Below are positions 33,963 through 41,822 of a stretch of DNA of 64,000 nt, in pieces (the first letter of the stretch is position 1; each line of letters opens with the position of its first letter). This DNA comes from Paenibacillus sp. J2TS4 (GTDB lineage: Bacteria; Bacillota; Bacilli; Paenibacillales; NBRC-103111), in assembly GCF_018403245.1 (NCBI RefSeq), contig NZ_BOSH01000010.1, positions 124,001 to 188,000 of the forward strand, given 5' to 3'. A program made the translations under genes and the position numbers. A model generated the notes under the pieces. It was not told where the DNA came from. It saw only the letters and a list, made by a program, of their open reading frames with translations, and did not search any database.

Positions 33963-34240
33963 CTAAAACTTATTGATAAGACAGGCCGTTGGCATTCCAT
34001 GCCCTAAATCATGTTTTCCTTGTCTTCGAAGTACTGCCGCTATCAGCGCCTTGTCCCTTTGCCGTGGCTTTGGACTACTATCCCCTTGGCTCAGAATCGG
34101 TTCATAGGCCTGACTTCTTTCATATTTATAACTTTCAAATCTATATTAACCCATCCTAATTCCCAAAGATACTGAGCAATAGGGATAATAGCCCAAAGGG
34201 CAGAAAAAGAGATGTGAGTCCTGCAGGAATAGTACTGAGC
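33963..34240 (-). pseudogene. Decayed gene or non-coding RNA, unidentified
   Basis: Two overlapping open stretches without good starts lie here: 34091-34240 (contains ALWAIIPIAQYLWELGWVN) and 33963-34145 (contains RQRDKALIAAVLRRQGKHD). They could be one frameshifted protein. The region also shows imperfect inverted similarity: GGCTTTGGACTACTATCCCC near 34052 against the inverse of the sequence near 34180-34200. I cannot assign a family. Confidence 0.3.
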
Positions 34241-34390
34241 TTAAGGGATAACGGTCAAAAGGACGGGAGAAAGAGGGGTGCGACTCTCCTTCTTTGTATA
34301 TCAAAAGCTTTAGTAAAACTTATTATTTTTATATTTTTCATATAATGATTCCCATGTTAGCATATTTGTATAGAAGGAAAAGGAGCGGTG

Positions 34391-35101
34391 ATGATGTATC
34401 GTCTCTTTATGATTTTATTTGTTGTTTTGCTTACCGCATGCCATGCAATCCCCAAATCCTCGCAAAGCTTACCGAAAGAAACTCAATCAACAGAAAAGAA
34501 GGTGGATGAGATGAACGAACAATTAATTCTATCTGCGGAAAAAGGAGACACCGAGAACGTTCTGAAGCTGCTTGAAGACGGGGCAGACATCAATGCCATG
34601 GATAAACACGGAAGAACAGCCGTCCTGGCAGCCACTTACAACAATAAGGTAGATACGGTAAAGGCGCTTATCCAGAAGGGGGCAGACATTAACATCCGCG
34701 ATAACAACTTGGATAATGTGCTCCTGCATGCCGGAGCGGAAGGCTTGCTTGACATCGTAAAGCTCGCGATTGATGCCGGTGCGGATACCAAGCTTACTAA
34801 TCGATTCGGGGGCACGGCTCTTATCCCTGCTTCCGAGCGGGGGCATGTGGAAGTAGTTAAAGAACTTCTCACTCATTCCGATGTGGATGTCAATCATATC
34901 AATCGTCTGCAATGGACGGCATTAATGGAAGCGGTCATTCTGGGTAACGGCGGAGAGAAGCATCAAACCATCGTACAACTGTTAGTGGATCATGGGGCTG
35001 ATGTCCACATTAGCGATGGGGAAGGCATCACTCCTTTGGAGCATGCGCAGAAACGCGGATTCGAGGAAATCGCAAATATATTGATTAAAGCGGGGGCATA
35101 A
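34391..35101 (+). CDS. Ankyrin-repeat lipoprotein
   Basis: This 236-residue protein has a lipoprotein signal with lipobox LLTAC (Cys about residue 17), then a short linker. About six ankyrin repeats follow from residue 45 to the end, for example DGADINAMDKHGRTAVLAA, KGADINIRDNN and HGADVHISDGEGITPLEHA. It would be anchored outside the membrane as a protein-binding scaffold. ATG codons at 34391 and 34394 both follow AGGAG. Secreted ankyrin proteins are uncommon in Bacilli. No partner enzyme is adjacent. Confidence 0.88.
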   Translation: MMYRLFMILFVVLLTACHAIPKSSQSLPKETQSTEKKVDEMNEQLILSAEKGDTENVLKLLEDGADINAMDKHGRTAVLAATYNNKVDTVKALIQKGADINIRDNNLDNVLLHAGAEGLLDIVKLAIDAGADTKLTNRFGGTALIPASERGHVEVVKELLTHSDVDVNHINRLQWTALMEAVILGNGGEKHQTIVQLLVDHGADVHISDGEGITPLEHAQKRGFEEIANILIKAGA

Positions 35102-35272
35102 TTGGAGAATAATCTGCCTCCTGTTCCGCCGAAGCTATCGCACGAAGATCGAGACGCGCAGCTACGATATTTAGAGGAGAAATCGTATCAGATTCAATTA
35201 GCTCAAGGGGCCTATCGGCCCTTTTTTATTAGCACCCTATTTTCTTCATCTCCTACAGCGTCAAGTAAATGA
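35102..35272 (+). CDS. Possible 56-residue small protein after the ankyrin gene
   Basis: A TTG directly after the ankyrin stop opens a frame beginning LENNLPPVPPKLSHEDRD followed by a charged helix and QGAYRPFF. The first 42 residues look protein-like. A terminator hairpin lies inside the frame, and no ribosome site is separate from the upstream gene, so it may be a relic. Confidence 0.25.
   Translation: MENNLPPVPPKLSHEDRDAQLRYLEEKSYQIQLAQGAYRPFFISTLFSSSPTASSK
35205..35228 (+). terminator. Intrinsic terminator after the ankyrin gene
   Basis: AAGGGGCC pairs with GGCCCTTT (one G-T pair) around TATC, followed by six T. Confidence 0.85.
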
Positions 35273-35290
35273 TATTTTTAACCCGAGGGA

Positions 35291-35351
35291 TTGACAAGTA
35301 CAGGGGTAAGACTTATGATGGAGTTGTCTTAAATGTTCTTATGTCATTACA
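35291..35351 (+). promoter_or_regulatory. Promoter and candidate operator of the sugar-acid operon
   Basis: TTGACA (35291-35296), 17 bp and TATGAT (35314-35319) form a good sigma-A promoter. The downstream 12-mer TATGTCATTACA (35340-35351) recurs exactly on the minus strand at 48207-48196 upstream of an SDR gene, and in part at 46.6 kb. It is a candidate HutC-regulator site. Confidence 0.65.
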
Positions 35352-35381
35352 TTTGGAATAACAGGAATGAGGAACCGAGTC

Positions 35382-36131
35382 ATGTCCACTTTATTTGAAA
35401 AAACATTGAATAAAGAGATTCCAACTCCCCTTTATTATCAGTTAAAGGAAATTTTACTGGAATATATTATCAACAGTCATGACAACTTTGACGTACCGAT
35501 TCCAACTGAGCAGGAGCTTAGCGCTCATTTTAAGATCAGCCGGCCAACAGTCAGGCAGGCCATTAATGAGTTGGTTTTTGAAGGCTTTCTGTATCGGATT
35601 AAAGCCAAAGGAACATTTGTATCCCGCCCGAAAATCCAGCAAGAATTTCTTCAAGTCTTAGACAGTTTTAATAATGAAATTAAAAAGAAGGGTCTAACTC
35701 CATCGACAAAGGTTTTGAGCATAGAGACGGTAAAAAGCGATAAATCCATCAGTGACGTTTTGCGTATAATGGAAGGGTCCAAAGTAATCAAGCTGCAAAG
35801 ATTGCGTTTTGCCAATGAGGATCCCATTGTAATTGTGGATACCTTTTTACCCTATAACATTTGCCACTTCCTATTAGAAAAAAATTTAGAGCAAGAGTCT
35901 TTGTACGAATTAATTGAAGCTGAATTATCATTAAAAATTACAAAGGCTGTCCGAAAATTGGAATCCGTTTTAGCGGGAGATTATGAATCTCAATTGCTCA
36001 ATGTCAAACAAGGGGCGCCCATTCAATTCATCAAAAGCACAACCTTCTTATCCAACGGAACGCCCATTGAATATTCTTTAGCCAAATATAGAGGGGACCG
36101 CAACACTTTTACTTTTGAAATGAATCGATAA
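35382..36131 (+). CDS. GntR-family regulator, HutC/UTRA type
   Basis: This 249-residue regulator has a winged helix (PLYYQLKEILLEYI through FKISRPTVRQAINELVFEGFL) and a UTRA ligand domain ending EYSLAKYRGDRNTFTFE. Its closest relative in the window is the regulator at 53623, with the same ending pattern and matching FVSRPKI/FVAKPKI blocks. I start it at ATG 35382 because GAGGAA lies 7 nt upstream. It heads the operon 36314-40498 and likely responds to a phosphosugar. Confidence 0.92.
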   Translation: MSTLFEKTLNKEIPTPLYYQLKEILLEYIINSHDNFDVPIPTEQELSAHFKISRPTVRQAINELVFEGFLYRIKAKGTFVSRPKIQQEFLQVLDSFNNEIKKKGLTPSTKVLSIETVKSDKSISDVLRIMEGSKVIKLQRLRFANEDPIVIVDTFLPYNICHFLLEKNLEQESLYELIEAELSLKITKAVRKLESVLAGDYESQLLNVKQGAPIQFIKSTTFLSNGTPIEYSLAKYRGDRNTFTFEMNR

Positions 36132-36313
36132 ATTTTTTTACTTTCAAATGTAAAGACATAATAACATTAGTATGTAGACACTGGATAATACAAGTTGCCC
36201 TTGGACATTTGAGGACGAGGCCTATTTTGATCAAGTAAAAGATCATGCTGCAATACAGCGCCTTTCCACAAATTATCTCATATACAAAACTTAAAAATGG
36301 GGATGAGGATGCA

Positions 36314-37270
36314 ATGGCAGAAAAAATCTTAATCACGCCTAAATCATTCAAAAACTACAAGGAGAAAGCACATCGGCTGCTGCAAGAGCGCGGCTACGAA
36401 ATCATCGAAAACAACTTGGGCCGAACAATGACTGAGGAAGAAATCATCGATGCCGCTCAAGACAATGTGGTCGGCATTATCATCGGGATCGACCCGCTTC
36501 CGGCTAACGTTCTTGAGCAATGTAAAAGTGTGCGGGCTATCTCCAAATATGGGGTCGGCATGGATAATATCGACCTCAAGAGAGCGGAAGAATTGGGAAT
36601 TCTCGTCAAAAATGCTGTCGGAACCAACTCCATTTCGGTTGCCGAGCATGCGATCGCCCTCATGTTCGCAAGCGCCAGGAATCTCCCGGCCATTGCAGCC
36701 GGCGTCAAATCCTATGGTTGGGACCGCAGCATCGGCTTCGAATTAACGAATAAGAAACTTGGCGTCGTTGGCGGCGGACAAATTGGAAAAGAGGTAGCCA
36801 AACGTGCGGTTGGGCTTGGGATGAAGGCCGCCATCTATGATCCTTATTTCAAGGATCAGGAATTCCTTGAAAAATATAATGTCCAAAGACAAGAACAGCT
36901 CGACGAAATATTGAAAGAATCGGATGTTATCTCTCTTCACCTGCCGGCCACCGAGGATACCAAAGGGCTGATCAATGCTGAAACTCTAAAACTGATGAAA
37001 CCGACGGCCGTACTGATTAACACGTCACGCGGAGAGCTTGTGGATGAAGCAGCCCTGTATGATGCCCTTAGCCATAACAAAATAGCGGCGGCCGCACAGG
37101 ATGTCTATTCGTCCGAGCCTCCCCAGCAAGGAGATCCGTTGGTGGCACTGCCGAATTTCATCTTGACTCCGCATATTGGTGCTTTCACCCATGAAGCCGT
37201 GGAGCGAATGGCGATGGTGTCCACCGAAAATCTCATCGAGATGCTCGCTCAGAAGGATGATGCCAAATGA
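36314..37270 (+). CDS. D-isomer-specific 2-hydroxyacid dehydrogenase
   Basis: This 318-residue enzyme of the SerA/PGDH-like family has the NAD motif GVVGGGQIGKEVA and the catalytic trio Arg (NTSRGELVDE), Glu (VYSSEPP) and His (TPHIGA). It lacks the regulatory ACT domain of SerA, so a catabolic role on a sugar acid is more likely. ATG 36314 follows GAGGATG; the longer frame from 36245 has no ribosome site. It overlaps the next gene by ATGA. Confidence 0.92.
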   Translation: MAEKILITPKSFKNYKEKAHRLLQERGYEIIENNLGRTMTEEEIIDAAQDNVVGIIIGIDPLPANVLEQCKSVRAISKYGVGMDNIDLKRAEELGILVKNAVGTNSISVAEHAIALMFASARNLPAIAAGVKSYGWDRSIGFELTNKKLGVVGGGQIGKEVAKRAVGLGMKAAIYDPYFKDQEFLEKYNVQRQEQLDEILKESDVISLHLPATEDTKGLINAETLKLMKPTAVLINTSRGELVDEAALYDALSHNKIAAAAQDVYSSEPPQQGDPLVALPNFILTPHIGAFTHEAVERMAMVSTENLIEMLAQKDDAK

Positions 37271-38253
37271 GCAGGGCTGACCGAAATTTACGCTCAAACC
37301 AAGTCATCACTACCGTAACCGGACCCATTTCGCCGGAACAAATGGGCTTCTGTCATAGCCACGAGCATCTTTTCTTGAAAAAGGGGCAATCCGCTAAAAT
37401 GGATCCGGCCTTGCAAATCGATGATTATGACAAAACGATTCAGGAGCTGAATTTGTTCAAAGAGATTGGCGGAGCCACGATTGTCGAAGCACAGCCGGTA
37501 GGAAGCGGACGTCATAGCCGGTGGCTGGCAGCTGCTTCACAGCAGACCGGGGTTCAAATCGTCGCCTCCACCGGCTTCCACAAGCTTGTTTTTTATCCTG
37601 ATGACCATTGGATTCATACGACCGATGCCGACAAACTGACGGAATTATTTATCGATGAGCTGCAGAACGGGATGTATGCCGATGGTGAAGAAGCCTGGCC
37701 TCAAGAACAAATCACTGCCAAAGCCGGCATCATCAAAACCGCCTCCGATTTTCAAGGGGTGGGCGGACGATATTACAGGCTTTTCAAAGCGGCAGCCCAG
37801 GCGGCCATCGCTGCCAAAGCACCGATCATGAGTCACACGGAAATGGGGCGTGCAGCTCTTGACCAGATCAAGCTCTATACCGATTTCGGCCTGGAGCCTG
37901 ACCGGCTGATCATCTGCCATCTGGATCGGGAAATGGAAAATGCCGAGTATATGCTCCATGTGGCGAGCACGGGAGTCTATTTAGAGCTCGATACCATTGG
38001 CCGGTTTAAATATCATTCAGATGAAGAAGAGGTCGAGCTCATCACCAGGCTGATTGAGGCAGGGTATGAAAATCAAATTTTACTTTCGCTGGATACGACC
38101 CGCAAACGTTTAAAAAGCTATGGCGGCGAACTCGGGTTGGACTATTTGGCCAGAACGTTTTTGCCCAAGCTTGAGAAAGGCGGCGTGCCCAAAGCCTTGA
38201 TTCACAAAATAATGTATGACAATCCGGCCAAAGCATTCAGCAAAAGCGTTTAG
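37267..38253 (+). CDS. Phosphotriesterase-family hydrolase, probable sugar lactonase
   Basis: This 328-residue amidohydrolase-fold enzyme has the PTE metal-site markers CHSHEHL, ASTGFHK, SHTEMG, CHLDRE and SLDTTRKRLKSYGG. The last Asp is the catalytic base. Bacterial homologues of this group characterised so far include lactonases for phosphorylated sugar lactones. It overlaps the dehydrogenase gene by ATGA, so a dehydrogenase product may be its lactone. Substrate unproven. Confidence 0.9.
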   Translation: MSRADRNLRSNQVITTVTGPISPEQMGFCHSHEHLFLKKGQSAKMDPALQIDDYDKTIQELNLFKEIGGATIVEAQPVGSGRHSRWLAAASQQTGVQIVASTGFHKLVFYPDDHWIHTTDADKLTELFIDELQNGMYADGEEAWPQEQITAKAGIIKTASDFQGVGGRYYRLFKAAAQAAIAAKAPIMSHTEMGRAALDQIKLYTDFGLEPDRLIICHLDREMENAEYMLHVASTGVYLELDTIGRFKYHSDEEEVELITRLIEAGYENQILLSLDTTRKRLKSYGGELGLDYLARTFLPKLEKGGVPKALIHKIMYDNPAKAFSKSV

Positions 38254-38304
38254 AACTATTTTTCAATCGCTGAAAAAATGAGAAATGGAGAGGAGCCATT
38301 CCAA

Positions 38305-39246
38305 ATGAAATTACCTGAAAAAGCAACCCAACCGACCATGTATTTCATTGGCGTCACTACCACGAAATCCTCGATCATGAAGCTGTTCCCTCTGTGGGCA
38401 GAAGCATTGGGACTGGAAAATGCGGTTCTGAAAGGGATTGATATCGACATCCATGCGGAACCCCAGGTTTATCGGGATGTCGTGGAATTTATTAAAAATG
38501 ATGAATTATCGTTAGGGGCTCTTGTTACCACCCACAAGATCGACCTTTATCATGCAGCCAAGGATCTCTTTGATTACCTTGATCCTTATGCCACCATGTT
38601 TGGTGAACTTTCTTCTATTTCCAAAAAGGATGGCAAGTTGGAAGGGTACGCCAAAGACCCTATTTCCAGCGGTCTGGCCATGGAAGCTTTCATTCCGGAA
38701 AACTATTGGAAGGATAACGGCGGAGAACTATTCGTCATCGGAGCTGGCGGCAGTGCGATCGCGATTTGCTCCTACCTGTTGGATCCTAAAAACGGTGAGA
38801 ACATCCCTTCTAAAGTGGTGATCGCCAACCGCAGCCAACCGCGTCTGGATGAGATCGAGCGGATTGTTAAAGAAATTAATCCCGATGTTAAAGCCGAATA
38901 CCATTTAACACCAGAACCGACCCAGAACGATGCCCTGCTTGCCCGAATCAAACCGCATTCCCTGATCATTAATGCGACCGGGTTAGGAAAAGATCGTCCA
39001 GGGTCACCGTTAACGGACAATGGCATCTTCCCGGAGAAAAGCCTTGTATGGGAATTGAATTACCGCGGAGAGCTCGATTTCATGCACCAGGCCCTTCGTC
39101 AGAAGGAATCAAAAAACCTTCATGTGGAAGACGGCTGGATTTACTTCATCCACGGGTGGACACAGGTCGTTTCCGAAGTTTTCCATATCGATATTACCGG
39201 AGCCGTATTTGACCGAATCGAACAGATTTCCAATGAAATGAGATAA
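38305..39246 (+). CDS. Shikimate-dehydrogenase-like (AroE family) oxidoreductase
   Basis: This 313-residue NAD(P) oxidoreductase has the AroE landmarks: TTHKIDLYHAAKD (substrate loop), VIGAGGSAIAICSYL (cofactor loop) and IINATGLGKDRPGSPL. It is longer than biosynthetic AroE (about 270), and the operon context suggests a different polyol or sugar-acid substrate. ATG 38305 follows GAGAGGAG by 9 nt. Confidence 0.9.
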   Translation: MKLPEKATQPTMYFIGVTTTKSSIMKLFPLWAEALGLENAVLKGIDIDIHAEPQVYRDVVEFIKNDELSLGALVTTHKIDLYHAAKDLFDYLDPYATMFGELSSISKKDGKLEGYAKDPISSGLAMEAFIPENYWKDNGGELFVIGAGGSAIAICSYLLDPKNGENIPSKVVIANRSQPRLDEIERIVKEINPDVKAEYHLTPEPTQNDALLARIKPHSLIINATGLGKDRPGSPLTDNGIFPEKSLVWELNYRGELDFMHQALRQKESKNLHVEDGWIYFIHGWTQVVSEVFHIDITGAVFDRIEQISNEMR

Positions 39247-39263
39247 TAAGGAGAGAATACAAC

Positions 39264-39842
39264 ATGAGTGAAAACACAGTAAAACCATTTGTACTTGATT
39301 TTGACCTGATGACAGGTTTGTCCAAAACGAAGGAATCGACCAAGCGCCCGCTTTCAAAAATGAAGGGAATGTACGCGGATGACGCTGCTTTTGAGGCAGC
39401 CGTACAAAATAACGATCCGCTCGTTTATGAATTTTACGAGTTGGATGTGCCGGAAACACCAGGCAACCTGTTATTCGGAACTAGCATCGTCTACCCGGGC
39501 AAAGTAGGGAATGAATATTACATGACCAAAGGCCACTTCCACACCATTCTGGAAACCGGGGAAGTTTACTACTGCTTAAGCGGTAATGGCGCGATGCTGA
39601 TGGAAAATCCGGAAGGAGATTGGGATATCCAATATTTTACTCCGGGACAGGCCGTCTATGTGCCGCCGCGCTATGCCCATCGAAGCATCAATCTGGGCAA
39701 TGAACCGCTGGTGACTTTCTATGCCTACCGGGCTGATGCCGGGCATGACTATGGAACGATTGAAACTAAAGGATACAGAAAGCTTGTTGTTGAAAAGGAC
39801 GGAAAGCCTGAAATCATCGATAATCCGAAATGGAAAGAATAG
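39264..39842 (+). CDS. Cupin-type glucose-6-phosphate isomerase family protein
   Basis: This 192-residue cupin has the cPGI metal motif TKGHFHTILETGEVYYCLSGNG (shown here as two Hs, one Glu) and a later His in PPRYAHRSINLG. These enzymes isomerise aldose/ketose phosphates with a metal ion. Here it probably interconverts an intermediate of the sugar pathway. It follows the AroE-like gene by 17 nt with AAGGAGAG. Confidence 0.9.
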   Translation: MSENTVKPFVLDFDLMTGLSKTKESTKRPLSKMKGMYADDAAFEAAVQNNDPLVYEFYELDVPETPGNLLFGTSIVYPGKVGNEYYMTKGHFHTILETGEVYYCLSGNGAMLMENPEGDWDIQYFTPGQAVYVPPRYAHRSINLGNEPLVTFYAYRADAGHDYGTIETKGYRKLVVEKDGKPEIIDNPKWKE

Positions 39843-39853
39843 GAGAATATACG

Positions 39854-40498
39854 ATGAGCAAAAAATGGGAAGTCGTTAAAAAAATTACGGACTCCGGATT
39901 AGTGGTCGTTGTCCGGGCGGAAAATGCGGAAGAAGCGAAAAAAATCACCGAGGCTTGTTTAAAGGGCGGCGCCGCGGCTATTGAAATTACCTATACGATC
40001 CCGGGCGCTACCCAAGTCATCGAAGAATTGGCTAAAGAATTTCAGAACGAAATCATTATTGGCGCGGGAACCGTATTAGATTCCGAAACGGCACGGATTG
40101 CGCTGCTTTCAGGGGCGGAATATGTGGTAAGCCCTTATCTCAGCGAAGATGTCCTTAGATTGTGCAATCGTTATCAGGTGCCCTGTATGCCTGGCGCTAT
40201 GACCGTTGAGGGTGTGGTACGAGCCATGGAGTTGGGTGCGGATATTATCAAAATGTTCCCGGGGGAAGCCTTCGGGCCCAAAATCATCAAAGCGATCAAA
40301 GGGCCGCTGCCGCAAGCTAACCTCATGCCAACAGGCGGCGTAAGTCTGGATAATGTCAGTGACTGGATCAAAGCGGGCGCCGTTGCTGTCGGTTCGGGAG
40401 GCAGCCTTACGGCCAGCTCCAAGACAGGCGATTATAAAACGATCACAAGTTTAGCCCAGCAGTTTGTGCAAAAAATCAAAGAGGCCAGATCATCCTAA
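39854..40498 (+). CDS. KDPG/KHG-type aldolase
   Basis: This 214-residue class I aldolase has the Schiff-base lysine in IIKMFPGE and the catalytic Glu near VVVRAEN. It cleaves 2-keto-3-deoxy-6-phosphogluconate-like compounds to pyruvate and an aldehyde. ATG 39854 follows AGGAG by 8 nt. As the last gene of the operon it shows that the pathway ends in a 2-keto-3-deoxy acid, although no dehydratase or dedicated kinase is encoded in the operon. Confidence 0.93.
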   Translation: MSKKWEVVKKITDSGLVVVVRAENAEEAKKITEACLKGGAAAIEITYTIPGATQVIEELAKEFQNEIIIGAGTVLDSETARIALLSGAEYVVSPYLSEDVLRLCNRYQVPCMPGAMTVEGVVRAMELGADIIKMFPGEAFGPKIIKAIKGPLPQANLMPTGGVSLDNVSDWIKAGAVAVGSGGSLTASSKTGDYKTITSLAQQFVQKIKEARSS

Positions 40499-40520
40499 GC
40501 TTTGCAGCTAACTTTCTATT

Positions 40521-40557
40521 GTGCCCGATCGTTCGCAGTTTGTGAACGATCGGGCAC
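40521..40557 (+). terminator. Terminator of the sugar-acid operon
   Basis: GTGCCCGATCGTTC pairs perfectly with GAACGATCGGGCAC around a 9-nt loop, 23 nt past the aldolase stop. The T-run is weak. Confidence 0.75.
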
Positions 40558-40573
40558 CTTCTGCTCTGACATA

Positions 40574-40758
40574 GACTGTCACAACAATTAAGAGCGAGGC
40601 TAGTGGGATTTTGCCCCACTAGCCTCGCTCTTTCTCTGCCCGGATTCAGTCTCGCTAACGAATTTCTAGTTTCGTTAAAAAATGCAGGGAGCTTCTTTTG
40701 GCCGAATAACGTTTCTGTGTTTCGTAAGGTGGAGCGATTCCACTACTTTTGAGACAGC
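40574..40758. mobile_element. TIR-bounded non-coding element (MITE-like), copy 2
   Basis: The right end CTTTTGAGACAGC matches the ends of the element at 13214-13821; the left end GACTGTCACAACAA is a degenerate version (10 of 14). It carries a perfect 17-bp stem, AAGAGCGAGGCTAGTGG (40590-40606) with its inverse (40616-40632), the same hairpin type as copy 1. It sits between convergent operons and abuts the stop codon of the dehydrogenase at 40759. Confidence 0.6.
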
Positions 40759-41778
40759 TTATTCCATTTCAATCATGACTTTCATGGCCTTGTCTTTCTG
40801 CTGGTCAATAATTTCGTAAGCTTCGGCATAGTCTCTGAATTTCACTCGATGTGTAATCAGAGTATCGAATTCAATCAAACCTTCTTTGACAAGCTCAATG
40901 GCTTTGATATAATCTTCTTCTCTATACATGGCACTGCCGAGCAACGATAATTCATGGTCCTGTACATATCCCATATTGACCGTTGCCAAATCGCCAAATA
41001 CACCGACAACGACAATCGTGCTGCCTTTGCGCGCATATTCGATCGCTTGATTGATCGTAGCATTAATGCCGATGCACTCAAAGATATAATCGGCCCGATC
41101 CTTGCCGAAATTCGCGATGATCGAGTCCAACAAGTTCTCGTTCTTGGCATCGACGGTTTTAATACCGCATTTCTGCGCAACTTCCAAACGATACGGACTT
41201 AGTTCCGAGATAAGAACTTCTGCCGCTCCCATTGCTTTGGCTGTCTGGGCCACCAGATTGCCGATCGGGCCTCCGCCCAGCACTACAATCTTTTTCCCCC
41301 TTATGTCACCAGCGCGTCTTACAGCATGCACAGCGACCGCAAGCGGTTCGATCAATGCTCCATGCTCCCAGCTCATATCGGCAGGCAGTGCCAATGCTTT
41401 GTCAGCATCCACTACAAAATATTCACTGGCCATCCCCGTCGTCTGAAAACCCATCACTTTAAGTTCTTCGCAGTCATTATACATTCCATGGGTGCAAGGA
41501 TAACATTCACCGCATACGACCTGAGGCTGAATCGTAACCTTATCCCCAACTTTAACATTCGTCACTTCAGAGCCCACTTCAACAACCTCTGCCGATACCT
41601 CGTGTCCTTGAACGACAGGGTAACTCGTATAGGGATGTTTCCCATGATTTACATGAATATCCGAACCGCAAACTCCGATGCTTTTCATTTTAATTTTGAT
41701 TTGGTTCGATTTCACCTCTGGAACGGGCACATCGTTAAATTCAATTTTGCCAGGTTCGGTCATAATGGCTTGGATCAT
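40759..41778 (-). CDS. Zinc-dependent medium-chain dehydrogenase (sorbitol/idonate-like)
   Basis: This 339-residue enzyme has the catalytic zinc site (GVCGSDIH, VQGHE), four structural-zinc cysteines in CGECYPCTHGMYNDC and the NAD loop VVLGGGPIGNLVAQ. It belongs with sorbitol, L-idonate and threonine dehydrogenases, which oxidise secondary alcohols. The ATG follows GAGAGGAG. It is the last gene of the importer operon. Confidence 0.93.
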   Translation of the reverse strand: MIQAIMTEPGKIEFNDVPVPEVKSNQIKIKMKSIGVCGSDIHVNHGKHPYTSYPVVQGHEVSAEVVEVGSEVTNVKVGDKVTIQPQVVCGECYPCTHGMYNDCEELKVMGFQTTGMASEYFVVDADKALALPADMSWEHGALIEPLAVAVHAVRRAGDIRGKKIVVLGGGPIGNLVAQTAKAMGAAEVLISELSPYRLEVAQKCGIKTVDAKNENLLDSIIANFGKDRADYIFECIGINATINQAIEYARKGSTIVVVGVFGDLATVNMGYVQDHELSLLGSAMYREEDYIKAIELVKEGLIEFDTLITHRVKFRDYAEAYEIIDQQKDKAMKVMIEME

Positions 41779-41822
41779 GGTCAGATCTCCTCTCTCATTC
41801 TAGGTCTTATGATCTTCAAATA

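Noticed and set aside
34230..34300. Group II intron 5' end (GTGCGACTC near 34277)
   Set aside because: No domain V sequence, no reverse transcriptase and no intron-like length nearby; the match is too short.
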